Shown piece by piece: positions 49,141 to 58,610 of a DNA stretch of 64,000 bases. Where the stretch lies: the NCBI RefSeq assembly GCF_000515315.1, contig NZ_KI911562.1:248001-312000 (forward strand), read 5' to 3'. The notes under the pieces were generated by a model. It was not told the DNA's origin, did not search any database, and was given only the letters and a program-made list of their open reading frames with translations. How positions within the stretch are numbered: position 1 is the stretch's first letter; each line of letters starts with the position of its first letter. Source of the DNA: Asinibacterium sp. OR53 (lineage in GTDB: Bacteria; Bacteroidota; Bacteroidia; Chitinophagales; Chitinophagaceae). A program made the position numbers and the translations under genes.

Positions 49141-49524
49141 ATGAGCAAGAAGCAACTATTTACTTTGGAATTCCCCGTCAGGTGTTCACCAACAATATTG
49201 TATGAGTTTTTAGCTACGCCTGCCGGTTTGCAGGAGTGGTTTGCAGATAAAGTAGATGAATGGGAAAATGTATACAGTTTTTCATGGAATGGCGGCACGC
49301 CCGATAAGGCAGATGTGCTGGACCTGGAGCAAGACAAATTTATCCGTTTCCACTGGCAGCATACTGATAAAACCGAATATTTCGAATTCAGGATCGAGAA
49401 GACCGAGATTTCAAACCAGACCATACTCCTGATCAAGGATTTTGCTGAAAAAGCAGAGATCAAAGACCAGAGCCAGTTATGGGGCTACCAGGTGAAAGAA
49501 CTGTTTCACCGCCTGGGTGCCTAA
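49141..49524 (+). CDS. START-like domain protein
   Basis: A 127-residue cytosolic protein of the START-like/AHSA1 helix-grip fold; sequence such as FPVRCSPTILYEFLATPAGLQEWFAD at the N-terminus and QTILLIKDFAEKAE later are typical. A related family is widespread in Bacteroidota next to LptF/LptG genes. It probably binds a small hydrophobic ligand, but this is not shown here. I use ATG 49141; the longer frame begins in the hairpin region. The permease gene follows 153 bp later with its own promoter box. Confidence 0.8.
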   Translation: MSKKQLFTLEFPVRCSPTILYEFLATPAGLQEWFADKVDEWENVYSFSWNGGTPDKADVLDLEQDKFIRFHWQHTDKTEYFEFRIEKTEISNQTILLIKDFAEKAEIKDQSQLWGYQVKELFHRLGA

Positions 49525-49639
49525 GGAGTACCCACCCGTTATCATACCATCCATCCCACAACGGTACATGAGCTGGATTTTTATTTCGTTAAATTGACGT
49601 GTCATTGCGTTGATCATCTCTTTCCTTTGGTGAATGCAC

Positions 49640-49647
49640 TATTTTTG
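49640..49647 (+). promoter_or_regulatory. -7 box before the LptF/G-type gene
   Basis: TATTTTTG matches TAnnTTTG and ends 30 nt before the TTG start at 49678. Confidence 0.45.
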
Positions 49648-49677
49648 TAATCCTTAACGAATAAACTCCGGCTGGAT

Positions 49678-51126
49678 TTGTTTAAAAAGCTCGACATACT
49701 CATCATCCGTTCTTTTGTTGGTCCTTTTATTGCCGCTTTCACTATCTCGCTTTTTGTGCTGACCATGCAGTTTTTCTGGCTGTATATCGACGACCTCGTA
49801 GGAAAAGGACTCGATTTATTTACAGTGATGAAACTGATCGGCCTGGTGGCGCTTTTCTGGGTTCCGCTGGCTTTGCCGCTGGCCCTGCTTTTTTCTTCCA
49901 TCATGACATTCGGCAACCTGGGCGAATCATTCGAATTGGTGGCCATCAAAGCATCCGGTATCCCGCTCCTGCGCTTCATGCGCCCGCTGATCATCATCAC
50001 CATTTTCATCAGCGGCATTGCTTTTTTATTCGCCAATAATATCATCCCGGTAACACAACTGAAACTATCAGCGCTCAAATACGATATCATCGTTTCCAAA
50101 CCGGCCATCGATATCAAAGAAGGGATTTTTTATGATAAGATCGATGGATACGTGATCAAACTGGGTAAGAAAGAAAAGAACGACAGCATCATCCATGATG
50201 TGGTGATATTTGAAAGAAGTCTCGGTGGCCTGCAGGATCATATGCTGATCGCCGAAAGCGGCGTCATGCGCGTAACGAAAGACAAGCGCTTCCTGGAATT
50301 CATTTTGCGCAATGGCTGGCGTTACCAGGAAAAGGGACAACGCGGCACTACCAACACCGAATTCATCAGAATGGGGTTCAAAGAATATAAAAAGATGTTC
50401 GACCTCAAAAGCTTCCAGATGAACAAGAGTGGCGACAGCGCTTTTTATGACCCAAAAATGCTCAGTATCCGGCAATTGAATGGCGTGATCGATTCCCTGC
50501 ATAACATCGATACTTTTTACAGAAGAAGGACCCTCTACGAGGTCTCGCCCTATCTGCGCTTCACCAAATACGAAGACACCGGCTGGGCAAGGATAGACAG
50601 TTCGAGGATCGACCGAAAAGCGAAAACATTCAACAGCCTGCTGCCCGATTCGCTGGCATTTTCTGTGTTGCAAAATGCCGGTAGCCAGATCGGCACGCTC
50701 AAAGGCAATGTCAATGTATTGGCGAACGATTATACCCAGCGTTACCTTTCACTTCAATTCCATAAAATAGAATGGCACCGGAAATTCACACTGTCCGTTG
50801 CCTGCCTGGTATTGTTCCTGATTGGTGCGCCGTTGGGTTCCATCATACGAAAGGGGGGGCTGGGCACGCCGCTGGTATTTGCGGTGATCTTCTTTGTAAG
50901 TTTTCACCTGCTCAACCAGTTTGGTGAAAAATTTGCGCGGGCCGGCGAAATGAGTCCCCTGATGGGCATGTGGCTTTCTACCATGGTACTGATACCGGTG
51001 GGTATTTTCCTTACGTACAAAGCCATGCGGGATTCACAACTGTTTAATCAGGAGTTTTATTATCGTTTGTTTAAGCAGTTGAGGCGTTTTTGGACTAACT
51101 TTAGAAATAGAAAAAGTTCAACCTAA
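49678..51126 (+). CDS. LptF/LptG family lipopolysaccharide export permease
   Basis: A 482-residue YjgP/YjgQ-type permease of the LptB2FG exporter, which lifts lipopolysaccharide from the inner membrane to LptC. It has six membrane helices, three in each end, around a periplasmic beta-jellyroll domain (about residues 130-330). Motifs seen are FVGPFIAAFTISLFVLTMQF near the start and IGAPLGSIIRKGGLGTPLVF in the second half. The start is a TTG at 49678, the only one that gives the family N-terminus; the first ATG lies 30 codons later, inside the first membrane helix. Both LptF and LptG fit. Confidence 0.9.
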   Translation: MFKKLDILIIRSFVGPFIAAFTISLFVLTMQFFWLYIDDLVGKGLDLFTVMKLIGLVALFWVPLALPLALLFSSIMTFGNLGESFELVAIKASGIPLLRFMRPLIIITIFISGIAFLFANNIIPVTQLKLSALKYDIIVSKPAIDIKEGIFYDKIDGYVIKLGKKEKNDSIIHDVVIFERSLGGLQDHMLIAESGVMRVTKDKRFLEFILRNGWRYQEKGQRGTTNTEFIRMGFKEYKKMFDLKSFQMNKSGDSAFYDPKMLSIRQLNGVIDSLHNIDTFYRRRTLYEVSPYLRFTKYEDTGWARIDSSRIDRKAKTFNSLLPDSLAFSVLQNAGSQIGTLKGNVNVLANDYTQRYLSLQFHKIEWHRKFTLSVACLVLFLIGAPLGSIIRKGGLGTPLVFAVIFFVSFHLLNQFGEKFARAGEMSPLMGMWLSTMVLIPVGIFLTYKAMRDSQLFNQEFYYRLFKQLRRFWTNFRNRKSST

Positions 51127-51136
51127 TATCATCGTT

Positions 51137-51868
51137 ATGAAAAAAAATACATCGAGCCGTCGCGACTTTATTAAAGTCACCGGCCAAGCTGGCGTTGCCG
51201 CAGGTTTATCCATGACCATTCTTCCTTCACTGGTAAAAGCAGAAAACGAATTTCTGGCAGACAGTGCTTTCACTCAACATGCGCTCCCATATGCCTATAA
51301 TGCACTGGAGCCTGTTATCGATGCCATGACCATGGAAATACATTACAGCAAGCATGCCGCCGGTTATGCCAAGAACCTGGCAGAAGCCTGTGCAGCAGAG
51401 AAAGTAAATACCAACACCGAGAAACTGGAAGATCTCTTGCGACATATTTCTAAATATTCCACCAAGATGCGTAACAACGGCGGCGGACATTATAACCATG
51501 AATTGTTCTGGCAATGCATGAGACCGGGAACCGCTGCTAAGCCCGAAGGAAAACTGGCAGCAGCCATCGATCGCTCATTCGGTTCTTTCGAAACATTTAA
51601 AACACAGTTCTCCGATGCAGGTAAAAACCGTTTTGGAAGCGGCTGGGCCTGGCTGGTGCAAACACCCGATCATCACCTCGTGGTTACTTCTACTCCCAAC
51701 CAGGATAACCCCCTGATGGACATCAGCGAAGTAAAAGGAACACCGCTGCTGGGATTAGATGTGTGGGAGCACGCTTATTACCTCAAATACCAGAACAAAA
51801 GGCCGGACTATATTAACAACTGGTGGAACCTCGTGAATTGGGATTTTGTTGCGAAAAGAATGATGTAA
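51137..51868 (+). CDS. Superoxide dismutase (Mn/Fe family) with Tat signal
   Basis: A 243-residue superoxide dismutase. The N-terminus carries a twin-arginine signal (SSRRDFIKV, Arg8-Arg9, then a hydrophobic stretch), so the folded enzyme should be exported. Metal ligands are seen in MEIHYSKHAAGY, GGGHYNHELFW and LGLDVWEHAYYL. The Gln in TPNQDNPLM, rather than one near the N-terminal half, is the pattern of Mn-type enzymes. Most Bacteroidota also have a cytosolic SOD elsewhere. It follows the LptF/G gene by 10 nt. Confidence 0.93.
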   Translation: MKKNTSSRRDFIKVTGQAGVAAGLSMTILPSLVKAENEFLADSAFTQHALPYAYNALEPVIDAMTMEIHYSKHAAGYAKNLAEACAAEKVNTNTEKLEDLLRHISKYSTKMRNNGGGHYNHELFWQCMRPGTAAKPEGKLAAAIDRSFGSFETFKTQFSDAGKNRFGSGWAWLVQTPDHHLVVTSTPNQDNPLMDISEVKGTPLLGLDVWEHAYYLKYQNKRPDYINNWWNLVNWDFVAKRMM

Positions 51869-51921
51869 TCGATGGTTCGATGGCTCAATGAAATTTAATA
51901 AAAACAGAAAGTGTAATACTT

Positions 51922-52335
51922 ATGAGAACGATCACCAAATGGGTGTCGGCACTTGCTTTTGATGCAACGGCAGATACGGGGCATACGGTAAGGATAGACA
52001 CAGCAGTGGAAAGCGGTGGATTGGGAAGCGGCATGAACCCCAAAAGAATGTTACTGGGATCGCTGGCAGGTTGCAGCGGCATGGATGTGGTAGATATCCT
52101 GCGTAAAATGAAAGTGAACTTCACCAAACTGGAAATAGATACTTCGGCTGAACAAACAGAAGAGCATCCCAAAGTATTCAAGTTTATTAATATGATCTAT
52201 CGTTGTGATGCACCCGCCGAAGACATCGATAAAGTGAACCGTGCGGTAGCGCTCTCACACGAAAAATACTGTGGTATATCGGCTATGCTCTCCAAACATT
52301 GCAAGATCGATTACAAAGTAGAACTGATCGGTTAA
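51922..52335 (+). CDS. OsmC/Ohr family protein
   Basis: A 137-residue OsmC-like protein. The two catalytic cysteines are present: LAGCSGMDVVDIL and HEKYCGISAML; both are needed for the thiol peroxidase activity of this family towards organic hydroperoxides. A role against oxidative stress agrees with the neighbouring superoxide dismutase. Its TAA overlaps the ATG of the next gene as TAATG, which suggests translational coupling with the transporter. Confidence 0.9.
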   Translation: MRTITKWVSALAFDATADTGHTVRIDTAVESGGLGSGMNPKRMLLGSLAGCSGMDVVDILRKMKVNFTKLEIDTSAEQTEEHPKVFKFINMIYRCDAPAEDIDKVNRAVALSHEKYCGISAMLSKHCKIDYKVELIG

Positions 52336-53321
52336 TGCAAACCGCCAAGCAAAACTATCGCGTACAATTATCGATCACCATACTCAGTGTGGTATTGTTT
52401 GCTGCCAAGATTATCGCGTATCAGTTCACTCAATCCCTGTCAATACTAACCGACGCGCTGGAAAGTATTGTAAACGTGATAGCCGGATTCATTGGCCTTT
52501 ACAGCTTATATGTGGCTGCCAAGCCGCGTGATATGGATCATCCTTATGGACATGGCAAAGCAGAATTCGTTTCAGCTGCTGCAGAAGGAGCGTTGATCAT
52601 AGCAGCGGGTATCATGATCGTTTATGAAACTGTGCTCAACATTATCCGGCATAGTCCTTTACAGGAGCTGAGCATCGGTTTATGGCTGGTAGGTGGCACT
52701 GCAGTAATCAATTTCATAGCAGGCGGCATTTGCATCAAAATAGGAAAGCAAAACAATTCCCCTGCCCTGCTGGCAAGCGGCAAGCATTTACAGATAGATA
52801 CTTATTCCACACTGGCTGTCATTGCCGGGCTGTTCGTGATCCTGTTCACCGGGTTTGCCTGGCTCGATAAGCTCATTGCTTTCTTTTTAAGCGTCCTTGT
52901 TATTTACAATGGTTACAAAATACTCCGGCGTTCTTTGGCGGGGATCATGGATGAAGCGGATATAGAATTGCTGAACCGTTTCATACGTGTACTGAACGAA
53001 CACAGGCGGGAAAATTGGATCGACCTGCACAACCTGCGCGTAATCAAATACGGCAGTCTTTTGCATGTGGATTGTCATCTTACCGTTCCCTGGTACCTCA
53101 ACGTACACGAAGCGCACCGCGAAATAGATGCACTCTCGGCCCTCATCAAACAACAATTCGGTGATGCACTCGAATTAATGGTGCATACCGATGGGTGCCT
53201 GCCCTTCAGTTGCAGTATCTGTACCAAGCAAGACTGTACTGTGCGTCAGCATCCCTTCGAACAAAAAGTAGAATGGACCATGAAGAACCTTATTTCCGAT
53301 CAGAAACACCGATTGGCGTAA
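52335..53321 (+). CDS. Divergent cation diffusion facilitator transporter with C-terminal cysteine cluster
   Basis: A 328-residue CDF-like protein with about six membrane helices (residues 12-210) and a cytoplasmic domain (about 215-300). The TM5 half of the metal site is intact (His151-LQI-Asp155). In TM2 the usual H/D-xxx-D is replaced by Glu43-SIV-Asn47. The C-terminal tail holds C288-x4-C293-x2-C296-x4-C301, which could bind metal. The ATG overlaps the osmC stop. Zn, Mn or Fe export is the family role, but the altered site makes the cation uncertain. Confidence 0.85.
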   Translation: MQTAKQNYRVQLSITILSVVLFAAKIIAYQFTQSLSILTDALESIVNVIAGFIGLYSLYVAAKPRDMDHPYGHGKAEFVSAAAEGALIIAAGIMIVYETVLNIIRHSPLQELSIGLWLVGGTAVINFIAGGICIKIGKQNNSPALLASGKHLQIDTYSTLAVIAGLFVILFTGFAWLDKLIAFFLSVLVIYNGYKILRRSLAGIMDEADIELLNRFIRVLNEHRRENWIDLHNLRVIKYGSLLHVDCHLTVPWYLNVHEAHREIDALSALIKQQFGDALELMVHTDGCLPFSCSICTKQDCTVRQHPFEQKVEWTMKNLISDQKHRLA

Positions 53322-53360
53322 ATTGCGCTCCATTATTCCATCATCTTAAAACCCAATTGT

Positions 53361-54728
53361 ATGCAGGTTTGGAAAGCGTACCAGGAAAAACACAAAGACC
53401 GTTTTCTTGAAGAACTACTCGATCTATTGCGCATACCCAGTGTAAGTGCACGCAGCGAGCACAAAGGCGATATGATCGCTTGCGCCGAAGCAGTGAAGCG
53501 GCGCTTACAGGAAGCCGGTGCCGATAAAGTTGATATATATACTACTGCAGGACACCCTATCGTGTATGCCGAAAAGAACATCGATCCTGCCAAACCCACT
53601 GTGCTGGTATACGGGCACTACGATGTGCAGCCGCCCGATCCGCTGGAACTATGGCACAGCGGGCCTTTCGAGCCGCTGATCAAAGATGGTAAGATCTATG
53701 CACGCGGCTCCTGCGACGACAAAGGCCAGTTTTACATGCACGTGAAAGCACTGGAAACCATGGTGCAAACCAATAGCCTGCCATGCAATGTCAAGTTCCT
53801 CATTGAAGGCGAAGAAGAAGTAGGTAGTCCCAACCTGGCCACTTTTGTAAAAGCCAACAAAGCATTGCTTAAAGCCGATGTGATACTGATCAGCGATACT
53901 TCCATGCTGAGCATGGAAACGCCTTCCATCGACATAGGCGTGCGTGGTCTCAGTTATATTGAAGTGGAAGTAACAGGGCCCAACCGTGACCTGCACAGCG
54001 GTGTATATGGCGGCGCTGTAGCCAACCCCATTACCATGCTGGCCAGGATGATCGCTTCCTGCCACGATGAAAACAACCACATTACCATACCTGGTTTTTA
54101 CGACGATGTGATAGAGGCTACTCCCGAAGAGCGTGCTAAAATGGCGCAAGCGCCTTTCAGCGAAGAAGCGTATAAAAAAGACCTGGGCATCAACAGTCTG
54201 TGGGGTGAAAAAGGATATACGACGAATGAAAGAACGGGTATCCGTCCTACACTGGAACTGAATGGCATCTGGGGCGGTTATACCGGCGAAGGAGCCAAAA
54301 CGGTGCTACCTTCAAAAGCTTATGCCAAAATATCTTGCCGCCTCGTTCCCAACCAGTCGTCTGAGAAAATCACAGAGAAATTATTGAATTATTTCAAGCG
54401 CATCGCTCCTGCAGGCGTTACGGTGAAAGCCGAAGAACATCATGGCGGCGAACCTTATATGACGCCCATCGATTCCAATGCATACAAAGCGGCGGCAAAA
54501 GCCATTCAAACCACTTTTGGTAAAGAGCCCATACCGGTTCGCGGCGGCGGCAGCATTCCCATTTGTGCGCTCTTTGAAAAAGAACTGGGCATCAAGATCG
54601 TATTCATGGGATTTGGTCTCGACAGCGATAACCTGCACAGTCCGAATGAGAAATTCGATGTGTTCAATTTCTATAAAGGCATTGAAACCATCCCTTATTT
54701 TCACCAGTACTACGGAGAGATGCAATAA
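53361..54728 (+). CDS. M20 family dipeptidase
   Basis: A 455-residue metallopeptidase of the M20/ArgE/DapE/CPG2 group. Metal-site motifs seen are VYGHYDVQPPDPLELW (His and Asp), GRGSCDDKGQ (Asp), EGEEEVGS (Glu) and a C-terminal His region (LHSPNEKF). It has the split catalytic/dimerisation domain architecture and normal length; no signal peptide, so it is cytosolic. It probably cleaves dipeptides such as carnosine-like or Xaa-His peptides. It lies 39 nt after the CDF gene. Confidence 0.9.
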   Translation: MQVWKAYQEKHKDRFLEELLDLLRIPSVSARSEHKGDMIACAEAVKRRLQEAGADKVDIYTTAGHPIVYAEKNIDPAKPTVLVYGHYDVQPPDPLELWHSGPFEPLIKDGKIYARGSCDDKGQFYMHVKALETMVQTNSLPCNVKFLIEGEEEVGSPNLATFVKANKALLKADVILISDTSMLSMETPSIDIGVRGLSYIEVEVTGPNRDLHSGVYGGAVANPITMLARMIASCHDENNHITIPGFYDDVIEATPEERAKMAQAPFSEEAYKKDLGINSLWGEKGYTTNERTGIRPTLELNGIWGGYTGEGAKTVLPSKAYAKISCRLVPNQSSEKITEKLLNYFKRIAPAGVTVKAEEHHGGEPYMTPIDSNAYKAAAKAIQTTFGKEPIPVRGGGSIPICALFEKELGIKIVFMGFGLDSDNLHSPNEKFDVFNFYKGIETIPYFHQYYGEMQ

Positions 54729-54734
54729 ATCGTA

Positions 54735-55124
54735 ATGATGGCAACCGCTAAAGAAAAGTTAAGGGTAGATAAATATCTCTGGGCCATCCGTTTGTTCAAA
54801 ACGCGCAGCCAGGCGGCCGATGCCTGCGATAAAGGGAAAGTAAAATGCCAGGGAACTGCTATCAAAGCATCTAAAACCGTGAACCTGGGGGAAGAATATG
54901 AAGTCAAGGCCGAGTCGCGCAAATGGGTGATCAAAGTTACCGGCCTGCTCGACCACAGGGTTCAATACAGCGAAGCCATTCAATATTATATCGACCTCAC
55001 GCCTGCCGAAGAGATCGACCGTATAAAATATGAAGCGGCCACCTATCAAACGGGTAAACGTTTGAGTAAGATTGGCCGCCCCACCAAGAAACAACGCAGA
55101 GACCTCGGCGACTTCCTGGATTGA
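54735..55124 (+). CDS. S4 domain RNA-binding protein (Hsp15/HslR-like)
   Basis: A 129-residue protein with an S4 RNA-binding domain in residues 8-70 (LRVDKYLWAIRLFKTRSQAADACDKGKV) and a basic C-terminal tail (GRPTKKQRRDLGDFLD). The family member Hsp15 binds free 50S subunits carrying a nascent chain after heat shock; ribosome quality control is a likely role. It follows the M20 gene by 6 nt and converges on the galM-like gene with 5 nt between stops. Confidence 0.87.
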   Translation: MMATAKEKLRVDKYLWAIRLFKTRSQAADACDKGKVKCQGTAIKASKTVNLGEEYEVKAESRKWVIKVTGLLDHRVQYSEAIQYYIDLTPAEEIDRIKYEAATYQTGKRLSKIGRPTKKQRRDLGDFLD

Positions 55125-55129
55125 TCTGT

Positions 55130-56257
55130 TTATTGAAGACTCAGTTTATATCGTGTCAATGAATGATATTGCTTGCCAGGCATCAGAATGGTGCTGGAGA
55201 AAGCAGGTTCATTGGGTGAATCGGGGAAGTGTTGTGTTTCCAAACAAAGTCCTGTATGCTGGTTGATGGCTTTTCCTGCTGAAGTTTTCAATGTACCATC
55301 AAGGAAGTTACCGGAATAAAATTGCAATCCCGGTTCGGTGGTAAAGACTTCCAGCTTCCTGCCGCTGGTTGAATCGGATAAAACTGCCGCCAATGATATA
55401 GCCGTATCTTTCTTATTCAGCACAAAATTATGGTCATAGCCACCAGGTACCGAAGCAATACGGGCGCCTATCTTTTCTGCCTGTGTAAAATCGAATGGCG
55501 TTCCTTTCACTGCTTTGATCTCGCCTGTAGGTATCAACGTGGTATCTACCGGCGTATAATGATCGGCATCAACCCATAAACGATGGTCCAGTATGGTATT
55601 GCTCACATCTCCTGTTAAATTAAAATAAGAATGGTTGGTAAGATTCACCGGAGTGGCTTTATCGGTCTCAGCCCAATATTCGATTTCCAACGCATCATCG
55701 TTCGTATAATGATAGCGCACTTTTACACGCAATGTACCGGGATATCCTTCTTCGCCGTCCTTGCTTACATAACTCAACACCAACGCAGGTGTTGAATCAT
55801 TTTCGGTAACAGCATCCCATACTACTTTATCAAATCCTTTGTTACCGCCATGCAGGTGATTTTTACCGTTGTTGGTAGCCAAAGTATAAGTAGTGCCATC
55901 CAATGTGAACTTGCCATTGGCAATGCGATTTCCATAACGGCCGATCAGCGCCCCAAAATATGGCGGATGAGCAAGATAACCGCTTAAGCTATCGTAGCCC
56001 AGCACGATATCGGATCTTTTACCCTGCTTATCGGCACTGGTCCAGGATGTAACGGTGCCACCATAATTGGTAATCTTTACCTGGTTTCCTTTACTATTGG
56101 TAAGCGTAAACAGGAATACTTTTTTCCCATCTACTTCTCCAAAATCTGCTTTTGTAATGCCCATACCGGCTGATGCTTTTTGTTCGTGATTTTTGCAGGC
56201 TGTAACCGTTGCAGCCAGCAATCCAATGAAGAGATAAAATGACAATCGTAGTTTCAT
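55130..56257 (-). CDS. galM: Lipoprotein aldose 1-epimerase
   Basis: A 375-residue mutarotase with a lipobox (VTAC, Cys21), hence periplasmic or outer-membrane-anchored. The aldose epimerase fold motifs are present: PPYFGALIGRYGNRIANGKF, NHLHGGNKGFDKVVW (His), LTNHSYFNLTG (catalytic His) and LCLETQHFPDSPN (catalytic Glu). It speeds interconversion of sugar anomers, here presumably L-arabinose before uptake. It is the last gene of the ara locus. Confidence 0.92.
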   Translation of the reverse strand: MKLRLSFYLFIGLLAATVTACKNHEQKASAGMGITKADFGEVDGKKVFLFTLTNSKGNQVKITNYGGTVTSWTSADKQGKRSDIVLGYDSLSGYLAHPPYFGALIGRYGNRIANGKFTLDGTTYTLATNNGKNHLHGGNKGFDKVVWDAVTENDSTPALVLSYVSKDGEEGYPGTLRVKVRYHYTNDDALEIEYWAETDKATPVNLTNHSYFNLTGDVSNTILDHRLWVDADHYTPVDTTLIPTGEIKAVKGTPFDFTQAEKIGARIASVPGGYDHNFVLNKKDTAISLAAVLSDSTSGRKLEVFTTEPGLQFYSGNFLDGTLKTSAGKAINQHTGLCLETQHFPDSPNEPAFSSTILMPGKQYHSLTRYKLSLQ

Positions 56258-56296
56258 TCGTATAAGTTTTAAATGGCTATTGAAAATAAAGATCAG

Positions 56297-57838
56297 TTAT
56301 TTCAATGTCAGTACCACAACCGATAAAGGCGGCAGGTTGGCCACCAATTGATCTCCTTCTTTTCTAGCATGACTGAATGGTACCGGCCGGATATTACCCG
56401 GTTGATCAAAAGTATTGATATCTGTGAACTTCGCAGCAGTCAGCACCTGCCCTTCAACCGTATGCCAGTCCGATCCGCTGATGGTTGTCTTAACAGGAAT
56501 AGTATGCGCAGCATCGAGGTTCACCAAAGATATATGGATAGCACCGGTTGAATCAACCGATGCAGATGCATTGACTGCCGGTATTTTCTGATCTCCATAT
56601 TGGTAGTCGGGCACACTCAATTGTAACGGCAACAATTTGGCATCCTGATGCACTTTGTAAAGATCGAATACATGGTAAGTAGGCGTAAGCAACATTTTAT
56701 TACCCTGTGTCAATACCAGCGATTGTAATACGTTCACCGTTTGCGCCAGGTTCGCCATCCTTACCCTATCGGCATGGTTATTGAAAATATTGAGCGTGGT
56801 ACCCGCCACCAATGCATCGCGCAGGCTGTTTTGCTGGTAAAGGAATGCAGGATTGCTGCCGGGCTCTACGTTCGTCCAGATACCCCATTCATCTACCACC
56901 AGGGCTACCCGTTTATCGGGATCGTATTTATCCATGATGGTACCGTGGCGTGTTACCAGCTCATCCATGAAAAGGCATTTTTTCATGGTAGTGAAATATT
57001 CTTTTTCATCAAAGGAAGTGGCAGACCCCTTATCGCCCCATGATTTGGGAACGGTGTAATAATGCAACGATAGTCCCCACATACGCGTACCAACATTTTG
57101 CATGAGTACATCGGTCCAGTTGTAATTTCCATCACTCGCTCCGCAGGCAATTTTTTTCAACCTCGCGTTGGGGTAATTCTTCGCGAATGTTGCATAACGC
57201 TTGTATTCATTCGCATAATATTCAGGCGTCATATTCCCGCCGCAGCCCCAGCTCTCATTGCCCACACCCCAGAAAGACACATTCCATGGCTTGTCTCGGC
57301 CATTTTCTTTTCTCAGTGTTGTGAGCGGACTTTGTCCGTCGAAATTCAGGTATTCCACCCAGTTGTTCATTTCGCTTACCGTACCGCTTCCTACATTGCC
57401 TGTGATATAAGGTTCACAGCCCAGCATGTTGCAAAGCTCCAGGAATTCGTGTGTACCAAAGCTGTTGTCTTCCGTTACATTGCCCCAGTTGGTATTGATC
57501 ATTGTGGGGCGTTGTTTGCGCGAACCGATCCCGTCGCGCCAATGGTATTCATCGGCGAAACAGCCGCCGGGCCATCGCAGGTTGGGTATCTTTATTTTTT
57601 TCAGCGCTTCTACAATATCCAGGCGGATACGTCCTTTGTTAGGGATGGTGCTGTTCTCGCCCACCCAGAAGCCGTCATAAATACAACGACCCAGGTGTTC
57701 GGAGAAATGGCCGTAGATATGCCGGCTGATGGTTACCCTGGGGTCACTGGCATTGATATAGAGTTTTGCCGTTGACTGGGAAAATGAAAAAGACACCGAT
57801 AACAGCAGCAGTACTAGTGCTGAAAAAAATGATCTCAT
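56297..57838 (-). CDS. Exported GH51 alpha-L-arabinofuranosidase
   Basis: A 513-residue glycoside hydrolase with a signal peptide (ends SFSQS). It contains the GH51 acid/base Glu195 (GVGNESWG) and nucleophile Glu317 (VVDEWGIW). The (beta/alpha)8 barrel spans about residues 25-370 with a beta-sandwich following. It removes alpha-1,2/1,3/1,5-L-arabinofuranose from arabinan or arabinoxylan oligosaccharides. Between it and the galM-like gene are 39 nt. Confidence 0.94.
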   Translation of the reverse strand: MRSFFSALVLLLLSVSFSFSQSTAKLYINASDPRVTISRHIYGHFSEHLGRCIYDGFWVGENSTIPNKGRIRLDIVEALKKIKIPNLRWPGGCFADEYHWRDGIGSRKQRPTMINTNWGNVTEDNSFGTHEFLELCNMLGCEPYITGNVGSGTVSEMNNWVEYLNFDGQSPLTTLRKENGRDKPWNVSFWGVGNESWGCGGNMTPEYYANEYKRYATFAKNYPNARLKKIACGASDGNYNWTDVLMQNVGTRMWGLSLHYYTVPKSWGDKGSATSFDEKEYFTTMKKCLFMDELVTRHGTIMDKYDPDKRVALVVDEWGIWTNVEPGSNPAFLYQQNSLRDALVAGTTLNIFNNHADRVRMANLAQTVNVLQSLVLTQGNKMLLTPTYHVFDLYKVHQDAKLLPLQLSVPDYQYGDQKIPAVNASASVDSTGAIHISLVNLDAAHTIPVKTTISGSDWHTVEGQVLTAAKFTDINTFDQPGNIRPVPFSHARKEGDQLVANLPPLSVVVLTLK

Positions 57839-57856
57839 ACAGTACGGAGGTTTTAT

Positions 57857-58546
57857 TTATAAAAATTTCAGTCCTTCTTTGTCCATCCTTTCGTATTTCT
57901 TCTTGTCAAACACATAATAGAATGCCCCTTTCTTCGACGATTCTTTCTCTTTTTCATTCAGTTTATTGAGGATGTTGAACGAAAGTATTTTACGGGTAAA
58001 ATTCCTTTTATCCATTTGCCGCTCATAGATCGCTTCATACAGTCCCTGCAATTGTTGCAGTGTGAACTTATCCGGCAACAGCGCAAACCCGATGGGATGC
58101 TGCGCTACTTTTTGCTGCAGCCTTTCCTGCGCCAGCTTGATCATTTGTTTATGATCAAATACCATGGCAGGGATTTTTTTCAGCGGGAACCATTTTGCAT
58201 TGTGTTCCTGCATCAGCGCTTCACTGTAATCATCGATCTTTATCAATGCGAAATAAGCCACAGAGACCACCCTTCCTCCGGGATCGCGTTTCACATCGCC
58301 GAAGCAATGCAATTGCTCCATATAGATTGAACTGAGACCGGTTAGCTGGTTCAGTATCCTGCTGGCTGCATCATCTACGCTTTCCATTTGGTTTACAAAG
58401 CCGCCCATGAGTGACCATTTGCCCATTTCCGGATCAAATCCTCTCTTGATCATCAATGCTTTCAGTTCTGTTCCATCAAAACCGAAAATGATACAGTCTA
58501 CCGCCACGAGCAACCTGTCGTAGCTTTTGTATTGAATAATACTCAT
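57857..58546 (-). CDS. araR: Nudix-like transcriptional regulator, AraR type
   Basis: A 229-residue protein with an N-terminal Nudix-like domain and a C-terminal winged-helix-like part (FTLQQLQGLYEAIYERQMDKRNFTRKIL). The Nudix box is degenerate: Gly49, Glu55 and Arg63 fit, but the REUxEE metal glutamates are replaced by Ile64, Gln67 and Leu68, so catalysis is not expected. This matches AraR/NrtR-type regulators, known in Bacteroides to bind L-arabinose and control ara genes. The location inside an ara operon supports AraR. I start at MSIIQYKSYDR (58546). Confidence 0.9.
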   Translation of the reverse strand: MSIIQYKSYDRLLVAVDCIIFGFDGTELKALMIKRGFDPEMGKWSLMGGFVNQMESVDDAASRILNQLTGLSSIYMEQLHCFGDVKRDPGGRVVSVAYFALIKIDDYSEALMQEHNAKWFPLKKIPAMVFDHKQMIKLAQERLQQKVAQHPIGFALLPDKFTLQQLQGLYEAIYERQMDKRNFTRKILSFNILNKLNEKEKESSKKGAFYYVFDKKKYERMDKEGLKFL

Positions 58547-58610
58547 TTGTTTTCCTTTTAAATCCACAATGGTTTTAGCAAGTGAACATACAGGTTATTA
58601 TTCAAATTCG

